A stretch of DNA of 64,000 nucleotides from Seiridium cupressi (GCA_036674765.1 JARVKI010000002.1:124001-188000), one strand, 5' to 3'; counted from the first letter of the stretch, positions 11,034 through 23,173 are shown. Numbers and translations: made by a program. The notes: generated by a model not told the origin, from the letters alone.

Positions 11034-12356
11034 TTATTCCTTGTAAACACTCGTGTCAATCCAAGCAGTGTTGTCTGTATCACCCTCAGGGGTGATGAAC
11101 ACCTCTGCGGGGTTGCTATACGGTGCATACTCATCCGCGTCCAGCACAATCGTGACATTACTCGCCAGCTGCGCAGTGATGTTGTTACCAGGGCCATTGT
11201 TGTCATAGACGGCCTCAACAGTGGTGTTGGCAAAACGAGTATCTGTAGCGGCCCAGATGATATAGCCAGCAGGCAAAATGCTGCTATCCAGGTACGTCTC
11301 CGAGAAAATGCTACGGTGGAGATTATTCCAGGGGCGTCCAAGAGCGCACTGACCCTCGATGAGAGGCGCGATGGTTGAGTTGGCTGCGATGACACTGGAC
11401 GAGTGAACGTAAACGCCGTATTTGTTGGTGAAAGTGGTATTGGTTCCTAATTTTCTCATTAGTAAGTCGTTCTTTCAGAACGAAGTACATCAGGGCCACT
11501 CACCCTTCCAGGCTGTAACACCACCTCCACAGCTCCTAAGCGCAAGCGTGGACTTCTCAATCCAAGCCGTGCCGAAGCCATACAAGAAATCGGTCTGGCC
11601 AGCAATGACATTGTCGTAGAAATACGCATTACCCAGCTTGCCGATGTACACGGTATCCTGGTAGCTGTAGAAGCCACACCCGTAGAACCCAGCATTGGCA
11701 TACGACACGCCAACAGCCAAGGCCGGACCCGCTGAGTAGGGCGCATACACGTTGCGGAAATCGATGTTGTACGCCCTGAAGTCACTGCTGCCGAACGGCG
11801 TATCAGCCGGGACGGCGAAACCAGTGGGTCCGGATCCCGTCAACGAGGCATTCCAGTTCGGCGCGACGGTCAACACGGTCGTGATGGCGTTGTCTGTGAT
11901 CTTGCCGGTGTTGTCAGTGTTGGCCGATGACCAGATAACCTGGACGTCGTTCTTGTGCTCGGTGTCGGACGAGACATCGCCATACGAAATACCGCGCCAC
12001 GGGTCGTCGCTGACACCCAGAAGAGTCAAGGGGCCGGGCCGAGTGACGTTGAGCTGCTCCGTGTAGTTGCCGGGCGCGATCAGGATAACCTGCTCTGAGT
12101 CGTCATCGGGGAGCGAGGCAATGGCGGCCTGGATGCTCGTGAAGTCGGCATGGCTGCTGTTGCTCTGGCTCACGTAGATGGTGCCGTCGGGACAACCAGA
12201 CAGCGGGTCGCACGTCTTCCGCTGGCACTCGGCATACGTGTTTGCGGGGAGAGGACCAGTCGAGTTCCTGTAGTGGTAGCTCGGAGCAGCAGAAGCCAAT
12301 TGCAAGAGTGCGGTAAGCACTGCGGCGGTTGAGGCTAACATCCTGAATGCGTGCAA
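11034..12356 (-). CDS. pectinesterase (pectin methylesterase, CE8)
   Basis: Two exons on the minus strand (12356-11504 and 11446-11034), joined by a 57-nt GTGAGT-TAG intron, give 421 residues. A signal peptide (LLQLASAAP) indicates secretion. CE8 hallmarks are YQDTVY (Gln233, Asp234), GQTDFLYG (Asp256, a variant of the usual GTVDFIFG) and GRPW (Arg322), the expected catalytic Gln/Asp/Asp/Arg set of the parallel beta-helix. The upstream GQAVAL-type Gln is replaced (GPALAV), as I recall for one fungal subgroup. Many Asn-X-Ser/Thr sites suggest N-glycosylation. It demethylates homogalacturonan of plant cell walls, which points to a plant-degrading or plant-associated lifestyle. Start alternatives are Met1 or Met6. 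Confidence 0.92.
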
Positions 12357-13105
12357 AGACAGTCAAAGCTACTACCTGGCTGCTCACGATTCACGGAACC
12401 TGCGGAGGGTTGAAGAAGGGAACGACCTGCGGACAGGAGGTGAACCGGGCATCCTAGATATAGGTCTCCATTCTCATGCCACCTTACAGGGTCTTGAGGC
12501 CCAGACCATGCAAATGAGGTTCACATCGCATTCCCAGTTGTATGGGTCATCGAAAAAGACCAATTTCCCGGATAATTCTATATTGCAGCTTAGGCGTCGT
12601 GCGGGGGCAGTGTGGGGTGGGACCTGGGGAAGAGGCGGAGAAAACAATTCCACGAAACAAAAAGTTGGGGAAAGCCACAGGGACTGTCTTGTGTTGGAGA
12701 AACCCCGTACCGCCTACATTCAGGGGCCAGCGGCATCACAACCGAGATGCGGAGAACAGCGTCGCTTCGCAGCAATGGATGACAGCATGAGGGTGCAGCT
12801 TAAGCGAAATCACTAATGGGCAATGCGGCCAATGCTGAATGTTTCATATTTGTAGCTTTGTAAATTGCAGCTGCTCCACCCTGATCACGGGCTTTTTGCG
12901 GTTTTCAATTCTAAACGCCATTATCCCCTAGAGTCTGCCGAATGCGAAAGCTTGCAAAGTGCCGTAATCTCATATCGATAACATGATTCGTGTTTGCTGA
13001 CCGTGTTCCTTCTCTTCATTACCGTTGCACGCTTAGGCGATGTATTAATTCGTTCCTTTAATACCATCGTTGCGCAATTTGTCCAGGTAGTTGTCATTCG
13101 AGCAT
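12357..13105. other. intergenic between rhodopsin and pectinesterase
   Basis: About 750 bases with no convincing frame. It must hold the pectinesterase promoter (reading left) and the 3' flank of the rhodopsin. A G-rich run lies near 12600-12640. Confidence 0.5.
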
Positions 13106-14358
13106 TTAGTCGTCATCGCCGACCTGGTTGCTATTAGTACTGCGTTGGCATGCGACTTTAATGATGCTCAACTTACACGAAGGGTACCCTCGTTCGATGC
13201 ACCGTGAGCCCAGAAACCCTCGACTGAAGGCGATGTTGAAGAATTCTTATCGTGGGTAGTCAAGAGCCAGAAGCCGAATACAGGCTTGGCAAGGATGTCC
13301 AACACGGCATAGGCAATGATCTCGCCGTCGACGCCAACAATTCGTGCACCGTCAGCGACACCCCAGACACTAAATGCGTTAGTACAGCTGGTACGGCGAG
13401 ATGGCAACAATAGCCGTGACTTACATGGGATAGAGAGTCCAGAGGATCAGTGTGAATCCACCGATAGCTGAGTAGAACTTCTTGGTCTTGCTGTCCTTGG
13501 TTGAAACAGTGCGGCGCCCGTTCTGAGCCAGCTGGTAAACGATGACCAAGTATGCAATGCAAGCGATCGCATACCAGCCCCACTTTTGACCTTCAGTCTT
13601 ACCAATAGCCGCAAACAAACCGGTCAAGACCATGATGACATCGGCGACGATGGCAATGAGAATGCTGGCACCGTTGAGACCCGCGAGGAGACTGAGGTCC
13701 AGAAGCAAGAGAGGAGTTGTGACGGTCCACTGTAGCAATCAATTAGCACCAACTCATTACTGGCAAACGATGGCGGTTCCACTGGTGCGAGGATAGCCGT
13801 TGGAGGCGCGCGCGCAATTACTTACGTCAACATATCTAGCCCAGAATACCTGTCGGTTGATGATTTCCTTTACGACGGTTTGGCCGGTCTCCTTGAGGTG
13901 TTCCTTGATAACGGTTTGGTGGAAAGTGACACCACCACCAGTGGCCATTGCGAAGTAAGACAGGAAAGCGAAGGTGGTGATGAAAGAGGTCAACACATGG
14001 AACAGTCGTTTTTGCTGGAGTTTTGTTAGTCTAACCATATCAATTGAAGCGGTGTGCATCAAACACTTACCACGGGGACTCGTGCGGCCAAGGCATAGAA
14101 GGCGAGGGACGACAAGCCCATGAGGACAACTACCACCCTGTACATGTGTTAGCGATATTGCTTTTGCACAATCACACTGCAGGCCACGAACCAGAGCGTC
14201 CTCTTGCCGGTGTCTTCAACAAGCTCATACGAAACATGGGGAAGAGTCGGAACAACAGTGGGCAGCGCCGTCGGTGTTGCGGTCGAGGTCGGAACTGGCA
14301 GTGGTAGTGTACTCGTCTTGGCGAGCAAGTCGACCACGAAGTCCGAGTCGAGATACAT
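13106..14358 (-). CDS. microbial rhodopsin, light-driven proton-pump type (CarO/LR-like)
   Basis: Six exons on the minus strand (14358-14192, 14137-14071, 14014-13826, 13729-13425, 13369-13177, 13123-13106) give 312 residues, close to the usual fungal length. All joins are in phase; the first donor is a less usual GTTCGT and the last exon is only 18 nt (VGDDD). Seven helices follow a Thr/Pro-rich N-terminus. Key residues are visible: RYVD (Asp141, acceptor, bacteriorhodopsin Asp85), Thr145 (Thr89), Asp152 in LLLLDLS (donor, Asp96), Asp267, and Lys271 in LDILAK, which carries retinal. The D/T/D triad predicts outward proton pumping rather than a sensory opsin of the NOP-1 type, which lacks the donor Asp. 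No carotenoid genes are adjacent. Confidence 0.95.
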
Positions 14359-14401
14359 GATGGCTAACACGGTACCGATGAATTGACTGCTGAGCTGTAT
14401 C

Positions 14402-14428
14402 TGATGGATTGATGATGATTGATGGATT
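14402..14428. repeat. TGATGGATT-type direct repeat upstream of the rhodopsin
   Basis: A run of imperfect TGATGGATT/GATGAT units lies 44-70 bases upstream of the rhodopsin ATG, probably within its 5' untranslated region or core promoter. Such GAT-rich elements can bind GATA-family factors, to which the White Collar photoreceptors belong, but binding here is only inference. Confidence 0.3.
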
Positions 14429-16469
14429 CCAATTGTAATAAGTCGTCGTGCGAGTAAGCTTCCTACAGAGCAAATGGGACGGCAAAGGGAAGGGAAACAA
14501 GGTCGTTTTATTCAAGGTTGCAGCTACTGGAGCTCTCAACCGGTACGTTACGGCTAGCCATGGGTCAATCAAGTGGTGTCGTCACTATGTTGACGCTGGG
14601 TAGGACCCGGACCCCTGTAGTATAGCGGCAGCCTTGGCCGAGTGACGGCTGTGATTGGCCCAGATCTGAAACTAGTGCACCAACAGGGCAAGTCCAGCAT
14701 TGCGGGGTACATTTCTCTGACATCAAGGTTGCCAGCGAGAGGCAGCAGCGATTGCACCAGCCACTGGCAAGCTCGGAAACACTGAAGCTCGTGCATGAGC
14801 TCTGGATTTGGCTCGCCTGGGCTTACGACGAGCTGTTGCCTTCCTCCGCTGGCGACTGGCGACTGGAAAGCCCAGATCGTGGCGATCGCGTCACACGATC
14901 CTGTGACGACGCTGCCGGCTTAGCTTCCGTCCAAGCTTTGAGCTCCCAACCAATGTGAACCTAGAAGGTCCACCTCGTGGTCTCGCGCAGTGGCTAGTGA
15001 GCATGAAACCCTGTATGTGGCCGGTTAGGTAATTTAAAATAGGCATGCATGCACCAAATCGGAGACGATCGAGGAGGCTGCAGTGGCTGAACTTGTTGAC
15101 CGGTTGCAGCATATTTTGCACCTTGTTGTACGATACGAGTGGGAACCTGCTTTCGATAGAAAACATGCTTGCATGGCGTTGCCAAACTGCAGGCACCATC
15201 AGAGGTTGGCTCAGTTCTACATAACCGGCAGAAGTTGGCTTCGGGAGTCTGCCTGGTCCTTGCCCTTGAACAATGCAGCACCAGGTATCCATGCCAACTC
15301 AAATTGACCTACGCATTATGCTAAATCACCTTGAATCAATACGCACTTGCGTACAGCAATGACTGGTACCGCTCTTTGGAGCAGCGTCGAAGATCCGTAG
15401 TGCTGCGTTTCAGATACACCTGCCGGCAGGTCACCGCAACAACGGCCCTCGAAACTCAAGAATCGAAGAGTTGTGATGATCACATTTGGAAGTCACGTCG
15501 CTCATCACGCTTTCTTTCATCCCAGCTTACAGGGCGAGCTGGTCGCTATCTCCAGTTTGGAATCACTCGATTTCATCATACGATCAACTCGTCACAGCTC
15601 CACGCACGACGATCCAACCGCTTCCACCTCCGAGGTCGGGTCTTCCTGCTTATTCAGCTTCCCGGAGCCACTTCCTCTCGACGTTGGCCGCACATGCTTC
15701 GGCGTCGCATCCGTATGCCATGGATGCTAGTGGGGCCGTTGTCCGGATCATGCCTCTCATTACATTGGACTTGTTTGCGCCCTCGATCCACTCCGCACGG
15801 GTTCTGCCCCAACCACACTACAAAATCAACATGGTTGGGCATCTTAGTCACATCATCAAAACATTTGATGGGATGTTTTATGTGCACTTCTAGGGTACCG
15901 TTTACCTTCTATTGGTAAATGGCGAGCTAGAGTGTTTTTCTCGGTCACTAGGCCCCGGCCTGTACGAAATGTGCACGATCATCCATGCTGGTGATTAGCG
16001 CTCACACTGGATAGCTTCACTGTGCTGTGATCCGCCTTTCCCCGAGGTAAGTGTTATCCTATGGTTACTCCTGTCACCGAGAGATTCGGTAATGATTTGA
16101 AGTGTTTGTTACGAGTGCTCTCGGTGTCCAGGCTTGATCTGTGGGGGAACGATTCGCATACGGCCATGAAAACGCCCCTTTCTCCGAACAGCAGATGTGA
16201 TATTATTGACATGACCACATTACAATCTCACCTGACACGGACAGGATTTCCTATATGATCGCCTAGACTTAACCATGGTTTTAAGGATTTGGAGCGTGAC
16301 GAAACTTTCGTCTCACGAGTTTCATATTACAGTGGGTGTGGAATTGCGGTAAGAAGACTTATAAAGTCATGCACATTTTCATGTTGAATTAACAGTTATA
16401 TTTAATAATCTACAACTGTGGCTTCAACGATGCCACCTCTGAGACTGTGCCTTATACTAAGTACGAAAA
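14429..16469. other. intergenic region without a recognisable gene
   Basis: About 2 kb. Three overlapping plus-strand frames occur around 15331-15918, none with recognisable domains or consistent splice sites. No RNA gene was seen. Part may be remnant DNA, but nothing identifiable is left. Confidence 0.4.
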
Positions 16470-17706
16470 TCAGAACGACGGGTTGGTTCGCGGCAGCTGT
16501 CCATGTGGAGGCACATCAAGATATTGCTCTTGACCCTGGTAATTCACCTTTTGTGCCTGTGGTTGTGATTGCTGGAACTGCTGCTGGACTTGCGATGATG
16601 ATGTTGGTTGCTGTCGCTGCTGGTAGGAGGACTGCTGTTGTTGGCCAGGCTGTGGCTGTTGAGATCGAGTGAATCCATGTTGTTGCTCGAATAGTCCTCG
16701 GCCTTGCTGAAACCGTCCATGAACAGCGTTCTGCGTTTGCATCAGGCCATGCTGTTGTTACGGTAGAAGTCCTTGCGTTGGTGGTATTGCTTGGGGTATC
16801 ATTTGTGGCACATATGAGGGAGTGCCCGTGTTACCTACTGCTGCATTAAGTCCGAGGGCCAACATCCCATCTTCATTTGAAGATACGTTGCTCATACCTC
16901 CAGGTCGCTGATAGCCATGATCAGATACTGGCTCTGGCCTTGCCCACCGGTCATACCGATATCCTCAGGCGGATGCCTTGTCGGAATCCGTCTTACTCTG
17001 GAAACTCCAGAGATAGTTGTTGAACTGGTGAGAAATATTCGACACCCTCTCGAAGTGCACGCAAGTGAGCTCGATTTTATGGGCACCCAGATCTTTGTAC
17101 CCTGCAAGCGCCACTACGCTCTGGAAGGCGTTGCGAATCTTGCGGCCGTTCCGGACTAGCCCAATCGCGGAGCCTGGTTTTTGTTGACTCTCGAAGAAGC
17201 TTTCGGCATAGTCAAGGATCACCTTGTGGTTGAGGCCGATCAGACCGCTCTTGGTCAGCTTTGCTAAATGCGATTCCTATATGCGCTTGGTGTATTCCCA
17301 TTCGAGTGGAGGATAATAAATTGCCATGTGCCGTCTAGACTTGAATGGCTCGTCGAATACACCGACTCTATTGCTTGTGAGAAATAGGAAACCTCATAGT
17401 ATTCCAAGACGCGGAGGAAGACTGTCGTGGAAAAGATTTAAGCAAAACGCAAAGTTCTTCGCAAGGGCACAATGGATATTGTAGTTATCGTATATGATGG
17501 AGTCTAACCGAATCGAATAGCTCACCTGATACTATTGCATTACGCTGGAGCTGGATATCATCCTCGCTACGCTGGGCCAGAAACAGATCGGCTTTATCGA
17601 TTAGCAGCACGCAGTTCCACAGCTTGGCTAATTGAAATGCCTCCTGAACCTTGCCTTCTACTTCCTTGGGAGACGTGCCAAGGTCGCCTATGAGAAAGCA
17701 ATTCAC
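16470..17706 (-). pseudogene. decayed AAA+ ATPase (C-terminal half)
   Basis: The minus strand reads as the C-terminal half of a fungal AAA+ ATPase. Pieces in order are GDLGTSPKEVE, a Walker-B-like LLIDKAD in which the usual Glu is Lys, RNAIVS then FLRVLEYY across an intact intron (about 17525-17422), FLFLTSNRVGVFDEPFKSR, YYPPLEWEYTKRI, a GRKIRNAFQS segment, a GYRYDRW segment and a Gln-rich tail. Lesions are a 1-nt deletion near 17398, a TAG at 17279-17277, a TGA at 16967-16965 and a TAA at 16760-16758, plus the Walker B change. The Walker A half is not seen. Intact homologues are cytosolic ATPases of unknown substrate. The old splice sites show that it decayed from a normal gene. Confidence 0.75.
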
Positions 17707-18179
17707 AAGTATTATGTAGTCTTGCGAGATAGGGAATGAACCATACGTAATCGGGAGCAGTGGCCCGCTGTTGGCTTCAGCGGCGCACTCTGTTCATTTG
17801 TAACATATTTATTGTAGAATACTCGTATCTTCTGTCCGGAGGGTTGACATTAGCATATAACGTGAGGAGAGCCAACCTATCGACTAATAAGCATCCAGAC
17901 TGCTCGAAGAAAAGAAAAACACCGGGCAATGATTCTAGAGCTTTTTGACAGCCTGTTGAGCGAGCAGGGCACGCCAAGGGTAATGTTAAGCTGTACAACC
18001 ACGATACAGACTTGAATGTCACATCCGAGGAGCTTTAAATGGCGGTCGTAGAGTATGTACGTCTTAGCACATCCTGGTTGGACGCGTCTAGCGCTTGTAA
18101 GTGTGATCATGCTCCATACCAAGGTGTGGAGAAATAATCATGAACTAATGCTCATTCTTGAATGTTAAGAAGACTTTGA

Positions 18180-19437
18180 CGTTTATGGCTCTTAGTGGAT
18201 TCCTTCAAAGCCGTCTATCAACAGAGTGGCGATGAAGCCGAATTTAAAAGTACCAAACAAAATCTCGAACTCAAGGCCAAGGAGTTCGAGGACACAGTCA
18301 ACATGTGCGTAAGACGGCAAGTAAATGACATTCACAGGAACGTCGAGTGGATGAAGGCGCCGATGCGTTGATTTTCCCGCTTCATGCAGGTTTCAGAAAC
18401 TATCGAGTTCGTGTCTTTTAGTTTGCTTCGAGATATAACAAGCGCTTCGAGATAGAACAAGCACCTCAAGCTAATACAGCCATGTGTAACAGCCGTGCTC
18501 GAAGCTCAGCCTCCGAAAGCGCGACAGTCGCGACCGCCCGTTATAAACTTCATAGAAAGCCATTTGATTACAGCCGAGCCCCCGCAGAGGATGGAAGTCA
18601 ACATAACCGGCTGGCAGCTCCGCCAGTGGCTAACCGGGCAATATAAATCTATTCTCGGGGCCGGACAAGACGCGGTGGCGACGGCCTTATCCGAGTCAAA
18701 TGACGATGTCACGACGGCGATTCATCACAGTCCGTCTCCATCGCAGCGGAGAAGATGGGATTCCTGACACTCAATCATATGTCCTCGTCCTGGCTCCGTG
18801 ATACCGAGTCGGCCTTCCTTGTAGTCTTTGACAGTGAGACTCCACGCCAGGGGTTTCTCTCCACGCTAAGTCACCTAAGTGGACTTATGGTCAGAACCAT
18901 ACGCGCGCCAGGGTTGTGGAATCTCGCTTTCTTCTGTGGGCTACACACGACCGCTAGAGCGAAGCGCTAGGGAGGCAAGGGGTTAATGCGTATTATCATT
19001 CTGCAATTGCTCTCGACTATACCAGCCGCAGTCTTCCCAACTCCCATTGGCCCGTCTTCAGTAGCCCAGCGGCTTTTGGGGGAAGAACTTGAAATGATAT
19101 GTACAGTTTTTGGACTAGTTCTGGGCCAACTTCCCGCGGGCATAATACTTGTCCTGATTGATGGGGCGCACTGTAATGGTACCAAGGCGAGATCAGTGGA
19201 GATGCGTACCGTAGTGCGGTTTCTGTACGAGATGGTTAAGAAGTTGCGCGTTGCAAGGGGGGATTGGCTCTGAAGGTTCTAGTGACGAACCCACTAGCAA
19301 GACAACGCTTCGAGTGGAATTTTCCAGGGGAGGACCTTCACGTGGAGGGGCAAGTCCTGGCAGATGGGCGCCAAGCGGCCGAGGGAAAGGTCATTACTGA
19401 TGTCGTGAGGAGCGTACCGGGGCGGGAGGCGTCTTAG
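18180..19437 (+). pseudogene. decayed fungal accessory gene (unnamed family)
   Basis: The plus strand carries coding-like segments in shifting frames. Around 18192-18371 it reads LLVDSFKAVYQQSGDEAE then VNMCVRRQVNDIHRNVEW up to a TGA. At 18495-18767 there is another frame with ITGWQLRQWLTG. From 18755 a frame with LSHLSGLMVR and FFCGLHTT runs to a TAG at 18968-18970 and continues in the same frame (VLGQLPAGIILVLIDGAH) to a TGA at 19271-19273. A shifted frame then reads KVLVTNPLARQRFEW to a TAG near 19437. The FFCGLH and LIDGAH stretches resemble ATPase-like fungal proteins with an N-terminal helical region, but I cannot name the family. At least two frameshifts and several stops make it non-functional. 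Confidence 0.5.
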
Positions 19438-21838
19438 CTGGACTTCTGTCGTATGAATTACATTTTTCGAAGATTTTCACCTTTCCATGAACGAAACCAT
19501 TATACATACGATCCTGGGTTTCCGGAATTGTCAGCAGCTCTCTCGATAAGAAAATAAAACGGAAGAAACCACCCCATCCAACGTAGTAGTAATATAAGCC
19601 TGACGCATACACGATGCTGAGACTCACAGTCATAGAGAAATATGTATTAGCTTCATCAATGTCCAAGTGATGGATTATTAGCAGATCCCTCCCATGTGAT
19701 TTCAAGGACTCCACCGCGATAGCCGTCTTCCGAATCTGAACAGGAGATTCAAGCCTGTCATGCCGGGCTTATGATCCATCTGGTTTATCATTCATGGGTG
19801 TTTGCTAATTCTATCTTAAAGGGATCCCTGCAATAGATATATCCACTAAATCCTTTGAGTCCTAATGTATGCATACTTTGAGCATGGTGTACTGCTGGAC
19901 GACACGGTTTTGCCACACCTCAACTGAAGAGGAGTTCTTGTGTCACAGGAGGATTAGTTAAACCCAACTCAGTCAGGCTAGAGGAAGCTCATTCATTAGA
20001 CATCACTACTGCTGCTGCAATGCCACAATGTTTCCGGCTCTGTCTTTGACATCCCGACGATTGGGCCCTCAACCAATGAATATTGTGGATGGTACGTGCT
20101 TGTGTTGGTCCTAAAGAATCCCCCTGTCGTAATTTCATTCATACTCGTATCGCCCGTCTCCTTCCTTCCTTCCATTTGGGATCCTTCGCGAAATTGCCAG
20201 CGTAACCATGATAATGATCAGGAAAGTGTTGGTTCCTTGTATCATCCAAGAAACGGTCAACAAAGAGTCATAAGAGCTTTCACTACCTCCTCTCGACTTT
20301 TCGCGGTGGCTCTCAAACTGCTCTAGCACCAGACGTCAATCGGGGGCGATTCCAGGTTGCTGCTTTTCATCATTCGCACTGTCCGTATCCCGTGCACGTT
20401 GAACATCAGAAACCTTCCCACGAGTTCTCTGGACAACTATGCAGACACAGTCGATCCCATTCAGGCAATTTTCGTGTACACTCTACCTCATACGAACGAG
20501 TATGAGAACGAAGCTAAGAACGAAGCTAAGTTGTGTACGAGTTGAGATGTCAGGGACGGCTTAGACGAATCTTAGCATCGTTGTGGGTCAACAATTTTGC
20601 TTGGCACATTACGACTATGATTTCCGTAGGGCTGAGGCTCGGGCGAATGCAATACTACCCGATGACGATATGAGCAGCATTTCCTCTTCCGTTCCTGCTG
20701 ACGGAACAAGCAAGAAGCGCATTTCGATTATGTTAAAACGGCCGACCTTGTGATGATTATCATCCGCTTCATCTATGCCATCTCTAGTGCTAAAGGCAAG
20801 TTCCGAGTCCCTGGCTGCTGGCGCTACGAATTCGGTATGGCGCTGCCGAGATTATAGTTTAAGCTAAGCATCAGGTAGCTAGCATAGACGCAAACAAACC
20901 AAGATGGGAAGCTGGCCGCGAGATAGATGAATGAGATTCTTATGCTTCTGCCTTTGATCTTCACTTGTCTCAATCGAACTTCACTAAAAAGTGAGCAGCA
21001 CGGTCCGTTGAAGTATGTGAGCGGTCCCGCATTGTGTCGCATGGGCTCGACAAAGTGCCGCGCATCTGGCACTTGCGTGGCCCGACTGCGTGCTTGCGTT
21101 AGCGACAGCCGTCAGCCAATGGGACTGCTTTCTATTTTAGGGGTCGGCACCGCCTGCTTGGACTCATTGGCGGGATCCCAAGCCCAGTACGGCAACGTCT
21201 TACGGTATTCGTTGCCTGTCCCCAATCCCGCTGCGCCGCCTTCTTCTTGTGTTGCGTTTCTCGGGAGCCCGAGTTAGCATGGGTTCATGTCATCCCCCAG
21301 CGAGACCCGTGAATCACCCACCCCCCGCCGCTCCCGATCGTTGGGCTTGCTCGCTTTTGGTCGCGCCAAGTCCCGGAGCCCTCGCTAACCACCAAGGTTT
21401 ACATAAACTCACAGCATCGAGTCGTCGGTCCGAATCACTGTGTATAGAACAGAATCGGCCAGAGACAGCTGTTTCAGGACACGCAGCGTGTTCGTAAGCC
21501 AGGAACACCCACATGCAAGTAAGCTTCGCGGGAGTGTGGCTGAGCGCTTGCTTCCCAAGACCCTTGACCATGCAGACCCCAGGCCGAAGTTCAGGTCATA
21601 TACAAGATAATGATCTGACAGCGCGTTCGCACAAGCTGGTCTTTAAACCCCCGGTCTCGTTGTCTCTGGCCCCGACCAGTGCCTTGTCAAACGTCGCCAG
21701 ATTTCGTTTGAACTATGCCTTATTTGCATCCTTTCCCCAGATCCCAACGCCCGCAACGCATCGACGCCTCATCTTTACCCTTCTGCCTTTGTATTCCCTA
21801 GTCTGCATTTCCTGCAGAATACTGGAAAATAGGGCGAT
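19438..21838. other. intergenic region, nothing recognisable
   Basis: About 2.4 kb with short frames only. The final 500 bases upstream of the glycosyltransferase are GC-richer and pyrimidine-rich (CCCCCGCC, TCCTTTCC), as expected for a promoter. No RNA gene or repeat array was seen. Confidence 0.4.
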
Positions 21839-22864
21839 ATGTTGGCCTCAAACCTTTATCGGAGGAATATTTATGTTGTTTGCGTCGGCATTGCGATTAC
21901 CTTTCTCCTTTTTAGCCATTTTTCCTTTGATAGATACAGCGATCCACCAGGCGCAGCGTTAGAGGGTAAGTCCAGCCTCCCGCAGTCCAGACTTTGCGCG
22001 GCATGGTTAACATCATGCGCGGCAGTGGTATCACAAGTTCCTGCAGCAAAAGAAGTACAGGAGCCGACACCTCTGACCGCAAAGCCATTTCCGGAGAAGA
22101 TCTGGCAAAGCTGGAAGGACGACTCCGAGAATCCCACAGAGCGTACAGTTGGCTTTCCACACCAATGGCGCGCCGTGAATCCGACTTGGAGATATGAACG
22201 TCTTACCGACGATAATGGTGATAGCTACGTGCGGAACAGCTACTCGCCAGAGATTTCAGGGCTGTTCTCGAATATCACGGACCGCGTCTTGAAGGCAGAT
22301 TTTCTACGATATTTGATCATGTTGGGCGAAGGCGGCGTCTGGGCAGACATTGACGTGTCACCGCAACAACCCATCTCGAAATGGATTCCAGAGGAGTACA
22401 AGGGATCTGCAAATTTGGTTGTCGGCATCGAGAACGATCATCACAAACGTCCCATTTGGAATGGCGTACCCTACTCCGTGCAACTCGCGCAGTACACGAT
22501 GCTTGCGAAGCCGAACCACCCAGTCTTCATCACGCTCGTAAAACAAGTGGCCGGGAATCTGAAGAAGCTATTGGGATCCAAGGCGCTGGGCGATGGCATC
22601 AGTTTCGAGGATGTGATGGCCAACACGGGACCTTTCGCATTCACCAAGGTGCTGATGGACTACTTCACCAAGGTCTCGGGTGTGAAACACACAGGGGACG
22701 AGCTGAGCAGACTGAAGGAACCAAAACTGATCGGCGACGTGCTTGTCCTCCCAAAGGACGCATTTGGTTGGCTGGCTCATGAACAGACGCTGGAGAAAGG
22801 CGACCCCAAGATCCTCGTGCAACACCTCTTTATCGGGTCGTGGCGCGAGGGACACCCCGGCTGA
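21839..22864 (+). CDS. GT32-like glycosyltransferase with DXD motif (Och1-type fold)
   Basis: Open frame of 341 codons for a type II Golgi-type membrane protein. One N-terminal transmembrane helix (residues about 11-27, VVCVGIAITFLLFS) precedes a lumenal catalytic domain beginning PFPEKIWQSWKDD, with the GT32 core LKADFLRYLIML and GGVWADIDV (Asp170/Asp172, the metal-binding DXD). Relatives transfer mannose or other sugars in N-glycan or glycolipid synthesis; the acceptor is unknown. A canonical GTAAGT at 21966 with an acceptor CAG ending at 22025 bounds a 60-nt in-frame intron. Splicing would delete 20 residues of the stem and leave 321, which I think more likely than retention. Confidence 0.85.
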   Translation: MLASNLYRRNIYVVCVGIAITFLLFSHFSFDRYSDPPGAALEGKSSLPQSRLCAAWLTSCAAVVSQVPAAKEVQEPTPLTAKPFPEKIWQSWKDDSENPTERTVGFPHQWRAVNPTWRYERLTDDNGDSYVRNSYSPEISGLFSNITDRVLKADFLRYLIMLGEGGVWADIDVSPQQPISKWIPEEYKGSANLVVGIENDHHKRPIWNGVPYSVQLAQYTMLAKPNHPVFITLVKQVAGNLKKLLGSKALGDGISFEDVMANTGPFAFTKVLMDYFTKVSGVKHTGDELSRLKEPKLIGDVLVLPKDAFGWLAHEQTLEKGDPKILVQHLFIGSWREGHPG

Positions 22865-23173
22865 GACATGGTTGTCATGATATGATGGGATTTGGTCAGA
22901 TGATCAATGTAACGATTTTAAGGCAGGCAAGATTTGCCTCCATAGACAGCAATTTAGATACCCCTGGAAGGATTCTCGCAGATAAGAATGAGAATTAAAA
23001 CTTTATGAAATTGGCAAGGCTTCATATCATCTTACCGATACGCGACCGCGACGAGCAATCAACATCGCCTTTGGTGACTCTTGTCCTATACAGTCTAGAA
23101 GCATGGATTGCATAACGGCTGTATTTCAACCGGATTCTTTGTATTCAGGACTTCAAGAAAGAAGAATGCAGAA

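Noticed and set aside
15331..15918. Overlapping frames of 85-195 codons
   Set aside because: Three frames open at once without domain, start context or splice sites; likely chance in stop-poor DNA.
16470..19437. Repeat-induced point mutation as the cause of both relics
   Set aside because: Several stops fit C-to-T change, but frameshifts and deletions are also present and no second copy is in the window; an RIP index could not be computed by eye.
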